A stretch of DNA of 64,000 bases from Hetaerina americana (taxonomy: Eukaryota > Arthropoda > Insecta > Odonata > Calopterygidae), in assembly GCA_022747635.1 (NCBI GenBank), contig JAKTNV010000644.1:24394-88393 (forward strand), written 5' to 3'. Positions within the stretch are counted from its first letter, which is position 1, and each line of letters starts with the position of its first letter. Under the pieces are notes generated by a model that was not told where the DNA came from, did no database searches, and was given only the letters and a program-made list of their open reading frames with translations. Below, in pieces: positions 14,001 through 26,530 of this stretch. A program made the position numbers and the translations under genes.

Positions 14001-14660
14001 GGTTTTATTTTGTTTATTGATAAAAATGAACAACAATACACACCTTGGATACATTTTTGTTTGATTTGTTTGAGTGAGATTTTCACCTAGAACCCAAAGG
14101 TGTATCGGCACTTTTCATGGAAAAATGTGAAAAATTAAATTTTCTAAAAATGAAATAAAAGCCTTCTAAACACCTCAATCATTCACTCTAAAACAGAAGA
14201 TTGTTTTTTTTCGCAATATTTTTAGAAATTTGGGCTCTTTTAGTAACATTATCACCTGGGCTGAAGCATCTTTTATGATCATTTATTGTGTTTCAGGATA
14301 CATTCTGGGTTTTATTTTGTTTATTTGATGAAACTGAACAACAATACACACCATGGAAATATTTTTGATTGATTTGTGTCGAGTGAGATTTTCACCTAGA
14401 ACCCAAAGGGGGGGGTATTGGCACTTTTCATGGAAAAAAGTGAAAAAATAAATTTTCTAAAAATGAAATAAATGCCTTCTAAACACCTCAAACATTCACT
14501 CTAAAACAGAAGATTGTTTTTTTTCGCAATATTTTTAGAAATTTTAGCTCTTTTAGTAACATTAACACTTGCGCTGAAGCATCTTTTATGATCATTTATT
14601 GTCTTTCAGGATACATTCTGGGTTTTATTTTGTTTATTTGATGAAAATGAACAACAATAC
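11021..14660. repeat. Block 2 HOR, copy B (12 monomers)
   Basis: This is the second copy of the block 2 HOR, one monomer (315 bp) shorter than copy A. It shares TTTCTGTGTTTCAGG near 11169, TCGATTGAG near 12198, CTTTTAGGATAC near 12420, CCAACGGGGGG near 13786 and GGGCCGAAGC near 13951. Single-base differences are scattered, for example CTGAATCATC for CTGAAGCATC at 11150. The match to copy A stops at about 14664, where CCATGGAAAC replaces CCTTGGATAC. Confidence 0.8.
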
Positions 14661-15790
14661 ACACCATGGAAACATTTTTGATTGATATGTGTCGAGTGAG
14701 ATTTTCACCTAGAACCCAAAGGGGGGGTATTGGTACTTTTCATGGAAAAATGTGAAAAATTAATTTTTCTAAAAATGAAATAAATGCCTTCTAAACACCT
14801 CAAACATTCACTCTTAAACAGAAGATTGTTGTTTTTCGCAATATTTTTAGAAATTTGGGCTCTTTTAGTAACATTAACACCCGGGCAGAAGCATCTTTTA
14901 TGATCATTTATTGTCTTTCAGGATACATTCTGGGTTTTATTCTGTTTATTTGATGAAAATGAACAACAATACACACCATGGAAACATTTTTGTTTGATTT
15001 GTGTCAAGCGAGATTTTCACCTAGAACCCAAAGGGGGGGTATTGGCACTTTTCATGGAAAAATGTAAAAAATTAAATTTTCTAAAAATGAAATAAATGCC
15101 TTCTAAACACCTCAAACATTCACTCTAAAACAGAAGATTGTTGTTTTTCGCAATATTTTTAGAAATTTGGGCTCTTTTAGTAACATTAACACTTGCGCTG
15201 TAGCATCTTTTATGCTCATTTCTTGTCTTTCAGGATTAATTCTGGGTTTTATTTTGTTTATTTGATGAAAATGAACAACAATACACACCATGGAAACATT
15301 TTTGATTGATATGTGTCGAGTGAGATTTTCACTTAGAACCCAAAGGGGTGGGTATTGGCAGTTTTCATGGAAAAATGTGAAAAATTAAATTTTTTAAAAA
15401 TGAAATAAATGCCTTCTAAACAACTCAAACATTCACTCTAAAACAGAAGATTGTGGTTTTTCGCAATATTTTTAGAAATTTGGGTTCTTTTAGTAACATT
15501 AACACCTGGGCTGAAGCATCTTTTATGATCATTTATTGTCTTTCAGGATACTTTCTGGGTTTTATTTTGTTTATTTGATGAAAATGATCAACAATACACA
15601 CCTTGGATACATTTTTGTTTGATTTGTGTCGAGTGAGATTTTCACCTAGAACCAAAGGGGGATTAGCACTTTTCATGGAAAAATGTGAAAAATTAAATTT
15701 TTTAAAAATGAAATTAATGCCTTATAAACACCTCAAACATTCACTCTAAAACAGAAAATTATTGTTTTTCGCAATATTTTTAGAAATTTG
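14270..15790. repeat. Five-monomer segment, first copy (offset 4670)
   Basis: This segment matches 18940-20460 at a constant offset of 4670 bp (about 15 monomers). Shared markers are CCATGGAAATATTTTTG (14351 and 19021), TTTTAGCTC, TATTGGTACTTTTC, CACCCGGGC, GTGTCAAG and TTTCAGGATACTTTC (15541 and 20211). Differences include CCGGGCAGAAGC for CCGGGCTGAAGC and GGATTAGCAC for GGGTATTGGC. It overlaps the end of block 2 copy B, so the duplicated unit crossed that block boundary. Confidence 0.75.
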
Positions 15791-15879
15791 GGCTCTTTTA
15801 GTAACATTAACACCTGGGCTGAAGCATCTTTTATGATCATTTATTGTCTTTCAGGATTCATTCTGGGTTTTATTTTGTT

Positions 15880-17110
15880 TATTTGATGAAAATGAACAAC
15901 AATACACACCTTGGATACATATTTGTTTGATTTGTTTCGAGTGAGATTTTCACCTAGAACCCAAACGGGTATCGGAACTTTTCATAGAAAAATGTGAAAA
16001 ATTAAATTTTTTAAAAATGAAATTAATGCCTTATAAACACCTCAAACATTCACTCTAAAAAAAAAATTATTGTTTTTCGCAATATTTTTAGAAATTTGGG
16101 CTCTTTTAGTAACATTATCACCTGGGCTGAAGCATATTTTATGATCATTTATTGTATTTCAGGATACATTCTGGGTTTTATTTTGTTTATTTGATGAAAA
16201 TGAACAACAATACACACCTTGGATACATTTTTGTTTGATTTGTGTCGAGTGAGATTTTCACCTAGAACCCAAAGGGGGGGGGATTGGCACTTTTCATGGA
16301 AAAATGTAAAAAATTAAATTTTCTAAAAATGAAATAAATGCCTTCTAAACACCTCAAACATTCACTCTAAAACAGAAGATTGTTGTTTTTCGCAATATTT
16401 TTAGATATTTGGGCTCTTTTAGTAACATAAACACCTGGGCTGAAGCATCTTTTATGATCATTTATTGTCTTTCAGGATTCATTCTGGGTTTTATTTTGTT
16501 TATTTGATGAAAATGAACAACAATACACACCTTGGATACATTTTTGTTTGATTTGTGTCAAGTGAGATTTTCACCTAGAACCCAAAGGGGGGGTATTGGC
16601 ACTTTTCATGGAAAAATGTGAAAAATTAAATTTTCTAAAAATGAAATAAATGCCTTCTAAACACCTCAAACATTCACTCTAAAACAGAAGATTGTTGTTT
16701 TTCGCAATATTTTTAGAAATTTGGGCTCTTTTAGTAACATTAACACCTGGGCTGAAGCATCTTTTATGATCATTTATTGTCTTTCAGGATACTTTCTGGG
16801 TTTTATTTTGTTTATTTGATGAAAATGAACAACAATACACACCTTGGATACATTTTTGTTTGATTTGTGTCGAGTGAGATTTTCACCTAGAACCAAAGGG
16901 GGATTGGCACTTTTCATGGAAAAATGTGAAAAATTAAATTTTTTAAAAATGAAATTAATGCCTTATAAACACCTCAAACATTCACTCTAAAACAGAAACT
17001 TATTGTTTTTCGCAATATTTTTAGAAATTTGGGCTCTTTTAGTAACATTATCACCTGGGCTGAAGCATATTTTATGATCATTTATTGTCTTTCAGGATAC
17101 ATTCTGGGTT
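15880..17110. repeat. Four-monomer segment, first copy (offset about 5937)
   Basis: This pairs with 21820-23400. Both carry GATACATATTTGTTTG (15914 and 21851), CCCAAACGGGTATCGGAAC, a G9 tract with GGATTGGCAC, AGATATTTGGGC with ACATAAACACC, and CCAAAGGGGGATTGGCAC. The later copy has one more monomer, at about 22690-23000, which resembles 15200-15540 and carries the TGGGTAAATGCAGTTTTC variant. So the two copies differ by a single-unit gain or loss. Confidence 0.7.
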
Positions 17111-17299
17111 TTATTTTGTTTATTTGATGAAAATGAACAACAATACACACCTTGGATACTTTTTTGTTTGAATTGTGTTGCGTGAGATTTTCACCTAGAG
17201 CCCAAAGGGGGGGGTATCGGCACTTTTCATGGAAAAATGTAAAAAATTAAATTTTCTAAAAATGAAATAAATGCCTTTTAAACACCTCAAACATTCACT

Positions 17300-17780
17300 C
17301 TAAAACAGAAGATTGTTGTTTTTCGTAATATTTTTAGAAATTTGGGCTCTTTTAGTAACATTAACACTTGCGCTGAAGCATCTTTTATGCTCATTTCTTG
17401 TCTTTCAGGATTAATTCTGGGTTTTATTTTGTTTATTTGATGAAACTGAACAACAATACACACCTTGGATACATTTTTTTTTGATTTGTATCGAGTGAGA
17501 TTTTCACCTAGAACCCAAATGGATTGGCACTTTTCATGGAAAAATGTGAAAAATTAAATTTTCTAAAAATGAAATAAATGCCTTCTAAACACCTCAAACA
17601 TTCACTCTTAAACAGAAGATTGTTGTTTTTCGCAATATTGTTAGAAATTTGGGCTCTTTTAGTAACATTAACACCTGGGCTGAAGCATCTTTTATGATCA
17701 TTTATTGTCTTTCAGGATTCATTCTGGGTTTTATTTTGTTTATTTGATGAAAATGAACAACAATACACACCTTGGATACA
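17300..17780. repeat. Short-G-tract monomers, first copy (offset 6250)
   Basis: CCCAAATGGATTGGCAC at 17514 and 23764 is a rare form with the G tract reduced to two bases. It is followed in both places by CACTCTTAAACAG and CAATATTGTTAGAAATTT. The second marker also appears near 21713, 25760 and (as CGCATATTGTTAG) 42643, so this monomer type has spread to several places. Confidence 0.65.
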
Positions 17781-18939
17781 TTTTTGTTTGATTTGTGTTG
17801 AGTGAGATTTTCACCTAGAACCCAAAGGGGGGGGTATTGGCACTTTTCATGGAAAAATGTAAAAAATTAAATTTTCTAAAAATGAAATAAATACCTTCTA
17901 AACACCTCAAACATTCACTCTAAAACAGTAGATTGTTGTTTTTCGCAATATTTTTAGATATTTGGACTCTTTTAGTAACATAAACACCTGGGCTGAAGCA
18001 TCTTTTATGATCATTTATTGTCTTTCAGGATTCATTCTGGGTTTTATTTTGTTTATTTGATGAAAATGAACAACAATACACACCTTGGATACATTTTTGT
18101 TTGATTTGTATTGAGTGAGATTTTCACCTAGAACCCAAAGAGGGGGGTATCGGCACTTTTCATGGAAAAATGTAAAAAATTAAATTTTCTAAAAATGAAA
18201 TAAATGCCTTCTTATCACCTCAAACATTCACTCTAAAACAGAAGATTGTTGTTCTTCGCAATATTTTTAGAAATTTGAGCTCTTTTAGTAACATTAACAC
18301 CTGCGCTGAAGCATCTTTTATGCTCATTTCTTGTCTTTCAGGATTAATTCTGGGTTTTATTTTGTTTATTTGATGAAACTGAACAACAATACACACCATG
18401 GAAACATTTTTGATTGATTTGTGTCGTGTGAGATTTTCACCTAGAACCCAAAGGGGGGGGTATTGGCACTTTTCATGGAAAAATGAGAAAAATTAAATTT
18501 TTTAAAAATGAAATAAATGCCTTCTAAACACCTCAAACATTCACTCTATAACAGAAGATTGTTGTTTTTCGCAATATTTTTAGAAATTTGGGCTCTTTTA
18601 GTACAATTAACACCTGGGCTGAAGAATCTTGTATGATCATTTATTTTCTTTCAGGATTCATTCTGGGTTGTATTTTGTTTATTTGACGAAAATGAACAAC
18701 AATAAACACCTTGGATAAATTTTTGTTTGATATGTATCGAGGGAGATTTTCACCTAGAACCCAAAGGGGGGGTATTGGCACTTTTCATGGAAAAATGTGA
18801 AAAATTAAATTTTCTAAAAATGAAATAAATGCCTTCTAAACACCTCAAACATTCACTCTAAAACAGAAGATTGTTGTTTTTCGCAATATTTTTAGAAATT
18901 TGGACTCTTTTAGTAACATTAACACTTGCGCTGAAGCAA

Positions 18940-20460
18940 CTTTTATGATCATTTATTGTGTTTCAGGATACATTCTGGGTTTTATTTTGTTTATTTGATG
19001 AAACTGAACAACAATACACACCATGGAAATATTTTTGATTGATTTGTGTCGAGTGAGATTTTCACCTAGAACCCAAAGGGGGGGGTATTGGCACTTTTCA
19101 TGGAGAAAAGTGAAAAATTAAATTTTCTAAAAATGAAATAAATGCCTTCTAAACATCTCAAACATTCACTCTAAAACAGAAGATTGTTTTTTTTCGCAAT
19201 ATTTTTAGAAATTTTAGCTCTTTTAGTAACATTAACACTTGCGCTGAAGCATCTTTTATGATCATTTATTGTCTTTCAGGATACATTCTGGGTTTTATTT
19301 TGTTTATTTGATGAAAATGAACAACAATACACACCATGGAAACATTTTTGATTGATATGTGTCGAGTGAGATTTTCACCTAGAACCCAAAGGGGGGGTAT
19401 TGGTACTTTTCATGGAAAAATGTGAAAAATTAAATTTTCTAAAAATGAAATAAATGCCTTCTAAACACCTCAAACATTCACTCTTAAACAGAAGATTGTT
19501 GTTTTTCGCAATATTTTTAGAAATTTGGGCTCTTTTAGTAACATTAACACCCGGGCTGAAGCATCTTTTATGATCATTTATTGTCTTTCAGGATACATTC
19601 TGGGTTTTATTCTGTTTATTTGATGAAAATGAGCAACAATACACACCATGGAAACATTTTTGTTTGATTTGTGTCAAGTGAGATTTTCACCCAGAACCCA
19701 AAGGGGGGGTATTGGCACTTTTCATGGAAAAATGTAAAAAATTAAATTTTCTAAAAATGAAATAAATGCCTTCTAAACACCTCAAACATTCACTCTAAAA
19801 CAGAAGATTGTTTTTTTTCGCAATATTTTTAGAAATTTGGGCTCTTTTAGTAACATTAACACTTGCCCTATAGCATCTTTTATGCTCATTTCTTGTCTTT
19901 CAGGATTAATTCTGGGTTTTATTTTGTTTATTTGATGAAAATGAACAACAATACACACCATGGAAACATTTTTGATTGATATGTGTCGAGTGAGATTTTC
20001 ACTTAGAACCCAAAGGGGGGGGTATTGGCACTTTTCATGGAAAAATGTGAAAAATTTAATTTTTTAAAAATGAAATAAATGCCTTCTAAACAACTCAAAC
20101 ATTCACTCTAAAACAGAAGATTGTTGTTTTTCGCAATATTTTTAGAAATTTGGGCTCTTTTAGTAACATTAACACCTGGGCTGAAGCATCTTTTAAGATC
20201 ATTTATTGTCTTTCAGGATACTTTCTGGGTTTTATTTTGTTTATTTGATGAAAATGAACAACAATACACACCTTGGATACATTTTTGTTTGATTTGTGTC
20301 GAGTGAGATTTTCACCTAGAACCAAAGGGGGGGTATTGGCACTTTTCATGGAAATATGTGAATAATTAAATTTTTTTAAAATGAAATAAATGCCTTATAA
20401 ACACCTCAAACATTCACTCTAAAACAGAAAATTATTGTTTTTCGCAATATTTTTAGAAAT
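18940..20460. repeat. Five-monomer segment, second copy (offset 4670)
   Basis: This is the partner of 14270-15790. It retains CCATGGAAATATTTTTG at 19021 and TTTCAGGATACTTTC at 20211. It differs by scattered bases such as TGGAGAAAAG and TTGCCCTATAGC. The match ends near 20460, where CACTTATCACC-type sequence (TTATCACCTGGG) continues instead of the TTAACACCTGGG of the first copy. Confidence 0.75.
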
Positions 20461-20633
20461 TTGGGCTCTTTTAGTAACATTATCACCTGGGCTGAAGCAT
20501 ATTTTATGATCATTTATTGTCTTTCAGGATACATTCTGGGTTTTATTTTGTTTATTTGATGAAAATGAACAACAATACACACCTTGGATACATTTTTGTT
20601 TGATTTGTGTCGAGTAAGATTTTCACCTAGAAC

Positions 20634-20661
20634 CCAAAGGGACTTTTTTCCAAAGGGAATG
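20634..20661. repeat. Anomalous insertion in the G tract of one monomer
   Basis: Where neighbours have CCCAAA-G(n)-TATTGGCAC, this unit has the G tract interrupted by ACTTTTTT and a second CCAAAGGGA. The two CCAAAGGGA copies start at 20634 and 20650, 16 bp apart. The left half resembles the short monomer at 1009-1028, which runs directly from AAAGGG into ACTTTT. A template switch from such a shortened unit back to a normal one would produce this, though I cannot show the event. Confidence 0.7.
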
Positions 20662-21819
20662 TATTGGCACTTTTCATGGAAAAATGTAAAAAAATAAATT
20701 TTCTAAAAATGAAATAAATGCCTTCTAAACACCTCAAACATTCACTCTAAAAAAGTAGATTGTTGTTTTTCGCAATATTTTTAGAAATTTGTGCTCTTTT
20801 AGTAACATTAACACCCGGGCTGAAGCATCTTTTATGATCATTTATTGTCTTTCAGGATACATTCTGGGTTTTATTTTGTTTATTTGATGAAAATGAACAA
20901 CAATACACACCTTGGATACATTTTTGTTTGATTTGTGTCAAGTGAGATTTTCACCTAGAACCCAAAGGGGGGGTATTGGCACTTTTCATGGAAAAATGTG
21001 AAAATTTAAATTTTCTAAAAATGAAATAAATGCCTTCTAAACACCTCAAACATTCACTCTAAAACAGAAGATTGTTGTTTTTCGCAATATTTTTAGAAAT
21101 TTGGGCTCTTTTAGTAACATTAACACTAGCGCTGTAGCATCTTTTATGCTCATTTCTTGTCTTTCAGGATTAATTCTGGGTTTTATTTTGTTTATTTGAT
21201 GAAAATGAACAACAATACACACCTTGGATACTTTTTTGTTTGATTTGTGTTGCGTGAGATTTTCACCTAGAACCCAAAGGGGGTGGTATTGGCACTTTTC
21301 ATGGAAAAATGGAAAAATTAAATTTTCTAAAAATGAAATAAATGCCTTCTAAACACCTCAAACATTCACTCTAAAACAGAAGATTGTTGTTTTTCGCAAT
21401 ATTTTTAGAAATTTGGGCTCTTTTAGTAACATTAACACTTGCGCTGAAGCATCTTTTATGCTCATTTCTTGTCTTTCAGGATTAATTCTGGGTTTTATTT
21501 TGTTTATTTGATGAAACTGAACAACAATACACACCTTGGATACATTTTTGTTTGATTTGTATCGAGTGAGATTTTCACCTAGAACCCAAATGGGGGGTAT
21601 TGGCACTTTTCATGGAAAAATGTGAAAAATTAAATTTTTTAAAAATGAAATAAATGCCTTCTAAACACCTCAAACATTCACTCTTAAACAGAAGATTGTT
21701 GTTTTTCGCAATATTGTTAGAAATTTGGGCTCTTTTAGTAACATTAACACCTGGGCTGAAGCATCTTTTATGATCATTTATTGTCTTTCAGGATTCATTC
21801 TGGGTTTTATTTTGTTTAT

Positions 21820-23400
21820 TTGATGAAAATGAACAACAATACACACCTTGGATACATATTTGTTTGATTTGTTTCGAGTGAGATTTTCACCTAGAACCCA
21901 AACGGGTATCGGAACTTTTCATGGAAAAATGTGAAAAATTAAATTTTTTAAAAATGAAATTAATGCCTTATAAACACCTCAAACATTCACTCTAAAACAG
22001 AAAATTATTGTTTTTCGCAATATTTTTAGAAATTTTGGCTCTTTTAGTAACATTATCACCTTGGCTGAAGCATATTTTATGATCATTTATTGTATTTCAG
22101 GATACATTCTGGGTTTTATTTTGTTTATTTGATGAAAATGAACAACAATACACACCTTGGATACATTTTTGTTTGATTTGTGTCGAGTGAGATTTTCACC
22201 TAGAACCCAAAGGGGGGGGGATTGGCACTTTTCATGGAAAAATGTAAAAAATTAAATTTTCTAAAAATGAAATAAATGCCTTCTAAACACCTCAAACATT
22301 CACTCTAAAACAGAAGATTGTTGTTTTTCGCAATAGTTTTAGATATTTGGGCTCTTTTATTAACATAAACACCTGGGCTGAAGCATCTTTTATGATCATT
22401 TATTGTCTTTCAGGATTCATTCTGGGTTTTATTTTGTTTATTTGATGAAAATGAACAACAATACACACCTTGGATACATTTTTGTTTGATTTGTGTTAAG
22501 TGAGATTTTCACCTAGAACCCAAAGGGGGGGTATTGGCACTTTTCATGGAAAAATGTGAAAAATTAAATTTTCTAAAAATGAAATAAATGCCTTCTAAAC
22601 ACCTCAAACATTCACTCTAAAACAGAAGATTGTTGTTTTTCGCAATATTTTTAGAAATTTGGGCTCTTTTAGTAACATTAACACTTGCGCTGTAGCATGT
22701 TTTATGCTCATTTCTTGTCTTTCAGGATTAATTCTGGGTTTTATTTTGTTTATTTGATGAAAATGAACAACAATACACACCATGGAAACATTTTTGATTG
22801 ATATGTGTCGAGTGAGATTTTCACTTAGAACCCAAAGGGGTGGGTAAATGCAGTTTTCATGGAAAAATGTGAAAAATTAAATTTTTTAAAAATGAAATAA
22901 ATGCCTTCTAAACAACTCAAACATTCACTCTAAAACAGAAGATTGTTGTTTTTCGCAATATTTTTAGAAATTTGGGCTCTTTTAGTAACATTAACACCTG
23001 GGCTGAAGCATCTTTAATGATCATTTATTGTCTTTCAGGATACTTTCTGGGTTTTATTTTGTTTATTTGATGAAAATGAACAACAATACACACCTTGGAT
23101 ACATTTTTGTTTGATTTGTGTCGAGTGAGATTTTCACCTAGAACCAAAGGGGGATTGGCACTTTTCATGGAAAAATGTGAAAAATTAAATTTTTTAAAAA
23201 TGAAATTAATGCCTTATAAACACCTCAAACATTCACTCTAAAACAAAAAATTATTGTTTTTCGCAATATTTTTAGAAATTTGGGCTCTTTTAGTAACATT
23301 ATCACCTGGGCTGAAGCATATTTTATGATCATTTATTGTCTTTCAGGATACATTCTGGGTTTTATTTTGTTTATTTGATGAAAATGAACAACAATACACA
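21820..23400. repeat. Five-monomer segment, second copy (offset about 5937)
   Basis: This is the partner of 15880-17110, with one additional monomer at about 22690-23000. The extra unit opens with CCATGGAAAC, has ACTTAGAACCC and CAACTCAAAC, and carries the unusual GGGTAAATGCAG in place of GGGTATTGGCAC. Downstream of it the copies align again through GGATACTTTC and AACCAAAGGGGGATTGG. Confidence 0.7.
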
Positions 23401-23559
23401 CCTTGGATACATTTTTGTTTGATTTGTGTCGAGTGAGATTTTCACCTAGAACCCAAAGGGGGGGGATTGGCACTTTTCATGGAAAAATGTGAAAAATTAA
23501 ATTTTCTAAAAATGAAATAAATGCCTTCTAAACACCTCAAACATTCACTCTAAAACAGT

Positions 23560-24030
23560 AGATTGTTGTTTTTCGCAATATTTTTAGAAATTTGGGCTCT
23601 TTTAGTAACATTAACACTTGCGCTGAAGCATCTTTTATGCTCATTTCTTGTCTTTCTGGATTAATTCTGGGTTTTATTTTGTTTATTTGATGAAACTGAA
23701 CAACAATACACACCTTGGATACATTTTTGTTTGATTTGTATCGAGTGAGATTTTCACCTAGAACCCAAATGGATTGGCACTTTTCATGGAAAAATATGAA
23801 AAATTAAATTTTCTATAATTGAAATAAATGCCTTCTACACACCTCAAACATTCACTCTTAAACAGAAGATTGTTGTTTTTCGCAATATTGTTAGAAATTT
23901 GGGCTCTTTTAGTAACATTAACACCTGGGCTGAAGCATCTTTTATGATCATTTATTGTCTTTCAGGATTCATTCTGGGTTTTATTTTGTTTATTTGATGA
24001 AAATGAACAACAATACACACCTTGGATACA
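23560..24030. repeat. Short-G-tract monomers, second copy (offset 6250)
   Basis: This is the partner of 17300-17780, with CCCAAATGGATTGGCAC at 23764 and CAATATTGTTAG near 23884. It is followed by the GATACATATTTG unit, which pairs with 21851 at 2174 bp (seven monomers), showing that several exchange events overlap here. Confidence 0.65.
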
Positions 24031-24420
24031 TATTTGTTTGATTTGTTTCGAGTGAGATTTTCACCTAGAACCCAAACGGGTATCGGAACTTTTCATGGAA
24101 AAATGTAAAAAATTAAATTTTTTAAAAATGAAATTAATGCCTTATAAACACCTCAAACATTCACTCTAAAACAGAAAATTATTGTTTTTCGCAATATTTT
24201 TAGAAATTTGGGCTCTTTTAGTAACATTATCACCTGGGCTGAAGCATATTTTATGATCATTTATTGTATTTCAGGATACATTCTGGGTTTTATTTTGTTT
24301 ATTTGATGAAAATGAACAACAATACACACCTTGAATACATTTTTGTTTGATTTGTGTCGAGTGAGATTTTCACCTAGAACCCAAAGGGGGGGGGGTATTG
24401 GCACTTTTCATGGAAAAATG

Positions 24421-26530
24421 TGAAAAATTAAATTTTTTAAAAATAAAATAAATGCCTTCTAAACACCTCAAACATTCACTCTATAACAGAAGATTGTTGT
24501 TTTTCGCAATATTTTTAGAAATTTGGGCTCTTTTAGTACAATTAACACCTGGGCTGAAGAATCTTTTATGATCATTTATTTTCTTTCAGGATTCATTCTG
24601 GGTTGTATTTTGTTTATTTGACGAAAATGATCAACAATAGACACCTTGGATACATTTTTGTTTGATTTTTATCGAGGGAGATTTTCACCTAGAACCCAAA
24701 GGGGGGTATTGGCACTCTTCATGGAAAAATGTGAAAAATTAAATTTTCTAAAAATGAAATAAATGCCTTCTAAACGCCTCAAACATTCACTCTAAAACAG
24801 AAGATTGTTGTTTTTCGCAATATTTTTAGAAATTTGGACTCTTTTAGTAACATTAACACTTGCGCTGAAGCAACTTTTATGCTAATTTCTTGTCTTTCAG
24901 GATTAATTCTGGGTTTTATTTTGTTTATTTGATGAAAATGAACAACAATACACACCATGGAAACATTTTTGATTGATATGTGTCGAGTGAGATTTTCACC
25001 TAGAACCAAAAGGGGGGGTATTGGCACTTTTCATGGAAAAATGTAAAAAATTAAATTTTCTAAAAAAAAAATAAATGTCTTATAAACACCTCAAACATTC
25101 ACTCTAAAACAGAAGATTGTTGTTTTTCGCAACATTTTTAGAAATTTGGGCTTTTTTAGTAACATTAACACCTGGGCTGAAGCATCTTTTATGATCATTT
25201 ATTGTCTTTCAGGATTCATTCTGGGTTTTATTTTGTTTATTTGATGAAAATGAACAACAATACACACCTTGGATACTTTTTTGTTTGATATGTGTTGCGT
25301 GAGATTTTCACCTAGAACCCAAAGGGGGGGGTATCGGCACATTTCATGGAAAAATGTAAAAAATTAAATTTTCTAAAAATGAAATAAATGCCTTCTAAAC
25401 ACCTCAAACATTCACTCTAAAACAGAAGATTGTTGTTTTTCGCAATATTTTTAGAAATTTGGGCTCTTTTAGTAACATTAACACTTGCGCTGAAGCATCT
25501 TTTATGCTCATTTCTTGTCTTTCAGGATTAATTCTGGGTTTTATTTTGTTTATTTGATGAAACTGAACAACAATACACACCATGGAAACATTTTTGATTG
25601 ATTTGTGTCGAGTGAGATTTTCACCTAGATCCCAAAGGGGGGGGGGGATTGGCACTTTTCATGGAAAAATGTGAAAAATTAAATTTTCTAAAAATGAAAT
25701 AAATGCCTTCTAAACACCTCAAACATTCACTCTTAAACAGAAGATTGTTGTTTTTCGCAATATTGTTAGAAATTTGGGCTCTTTTAGTAACATTAACACC
25801 TGGGCTGAAGCATCTTTTATGATCATTTATTGTCTTTCAGGATTCATTCTGGGTTTTATTTTGTTTATTTGATGAAAATGAACAACAATACACACCTTGG
25901 ATACATTTTTGTTTGATTTGTATCGAGTGAGATTTTCACCTAGAACCCAAAGGGGTATCGGAACTTTTCATGGAAAAATGTGAAAAATTAAATTTTCTAA
26001 AAATTAAATAAATGCCTTCTAAACACCTCAAACATTCACTCTAAAACAGAAGATTGTTGTTTTTCGCAATATTTTTAGAAATTTGGGCTCTTTAAGTAAC
26101 ATTAACACCTGGGCTGAAGCATCTTTTATGATCATTTATTGTCTTTCAGGATTCATTCTGGGTTTTATTTTGTTTATTTGATGAAAATGAACAAATACAC
26201 ACACCTTGGATACATTTTTGTTTGATTTGTGTTGATTGAGATTTTCACCTAGAACCCAAAGGGGGGGGTTTTGGCCCTTTTCATGGAAAAATGTGAAAAA
26301 TTAAATTTTCTAAAAATGAAATAAATGCCTTCTAAACACCTCAAACATTCACTCTAAAACAGAAGATTGTAGTTTTTCGCAATATTTTTAGAAATTTGGG
26401 CTCTTTTAGTAACATTAACACTTGCGCTGAAGCGACTTTTATGCTCATTTCTTGTCTTTCAGGATTCATTCTGGGTTTTATTTTGTTTATTTGATGAAAA
26501 TGAACAACAATACACACCATGGAAACATTT
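24421..26530. repeat. Patchwork of block 1 and linking monomers
   Basis: 24420-24690 repeats the linking monomers of 6271-6964 (CTCTATAACAG, GAAGAATC, ATCGAGGGAG at 24671). 24775-25310 repeats 155-690 of block 1 almost base for base, including the run of A before TAAATGTCTTATAAAC and TTGGATACTTTTTTG. 25840-26470 repeats 2130-2760, with AAAGGGGTATCGGAAC, GAACAAATACACAC, GATTGTAGTTTTTCGC and GAAGCGACTT. Between them lies an ordinary class-two unit with a G10-GATTGGCAC tract near 25637. Block 1 material thus returns about 24 kb away. Confidence 0.75.

Larger units (their letters stand above)
14661..24420. repeat. Block 3, mosaic of diverged monomers
   Basis: There is no single tandem period here. 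Segments recur at several offsets: 14270-15790 with 18940-20460 (4670 bp), 15880-17110 with 21820-23400 (about 5937 bp), 17300-17780 with 23560-24030 (6250 bp), and GATACATATTTG at 21851 and 24025 (2174 bp). Monomers of both classes are present. The divergence between paired segments is greater than in the 36-54 kb region, so I infer that this part is older and has been reshuffled by several rounds of unequal exchange. Confidence 0.75.
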
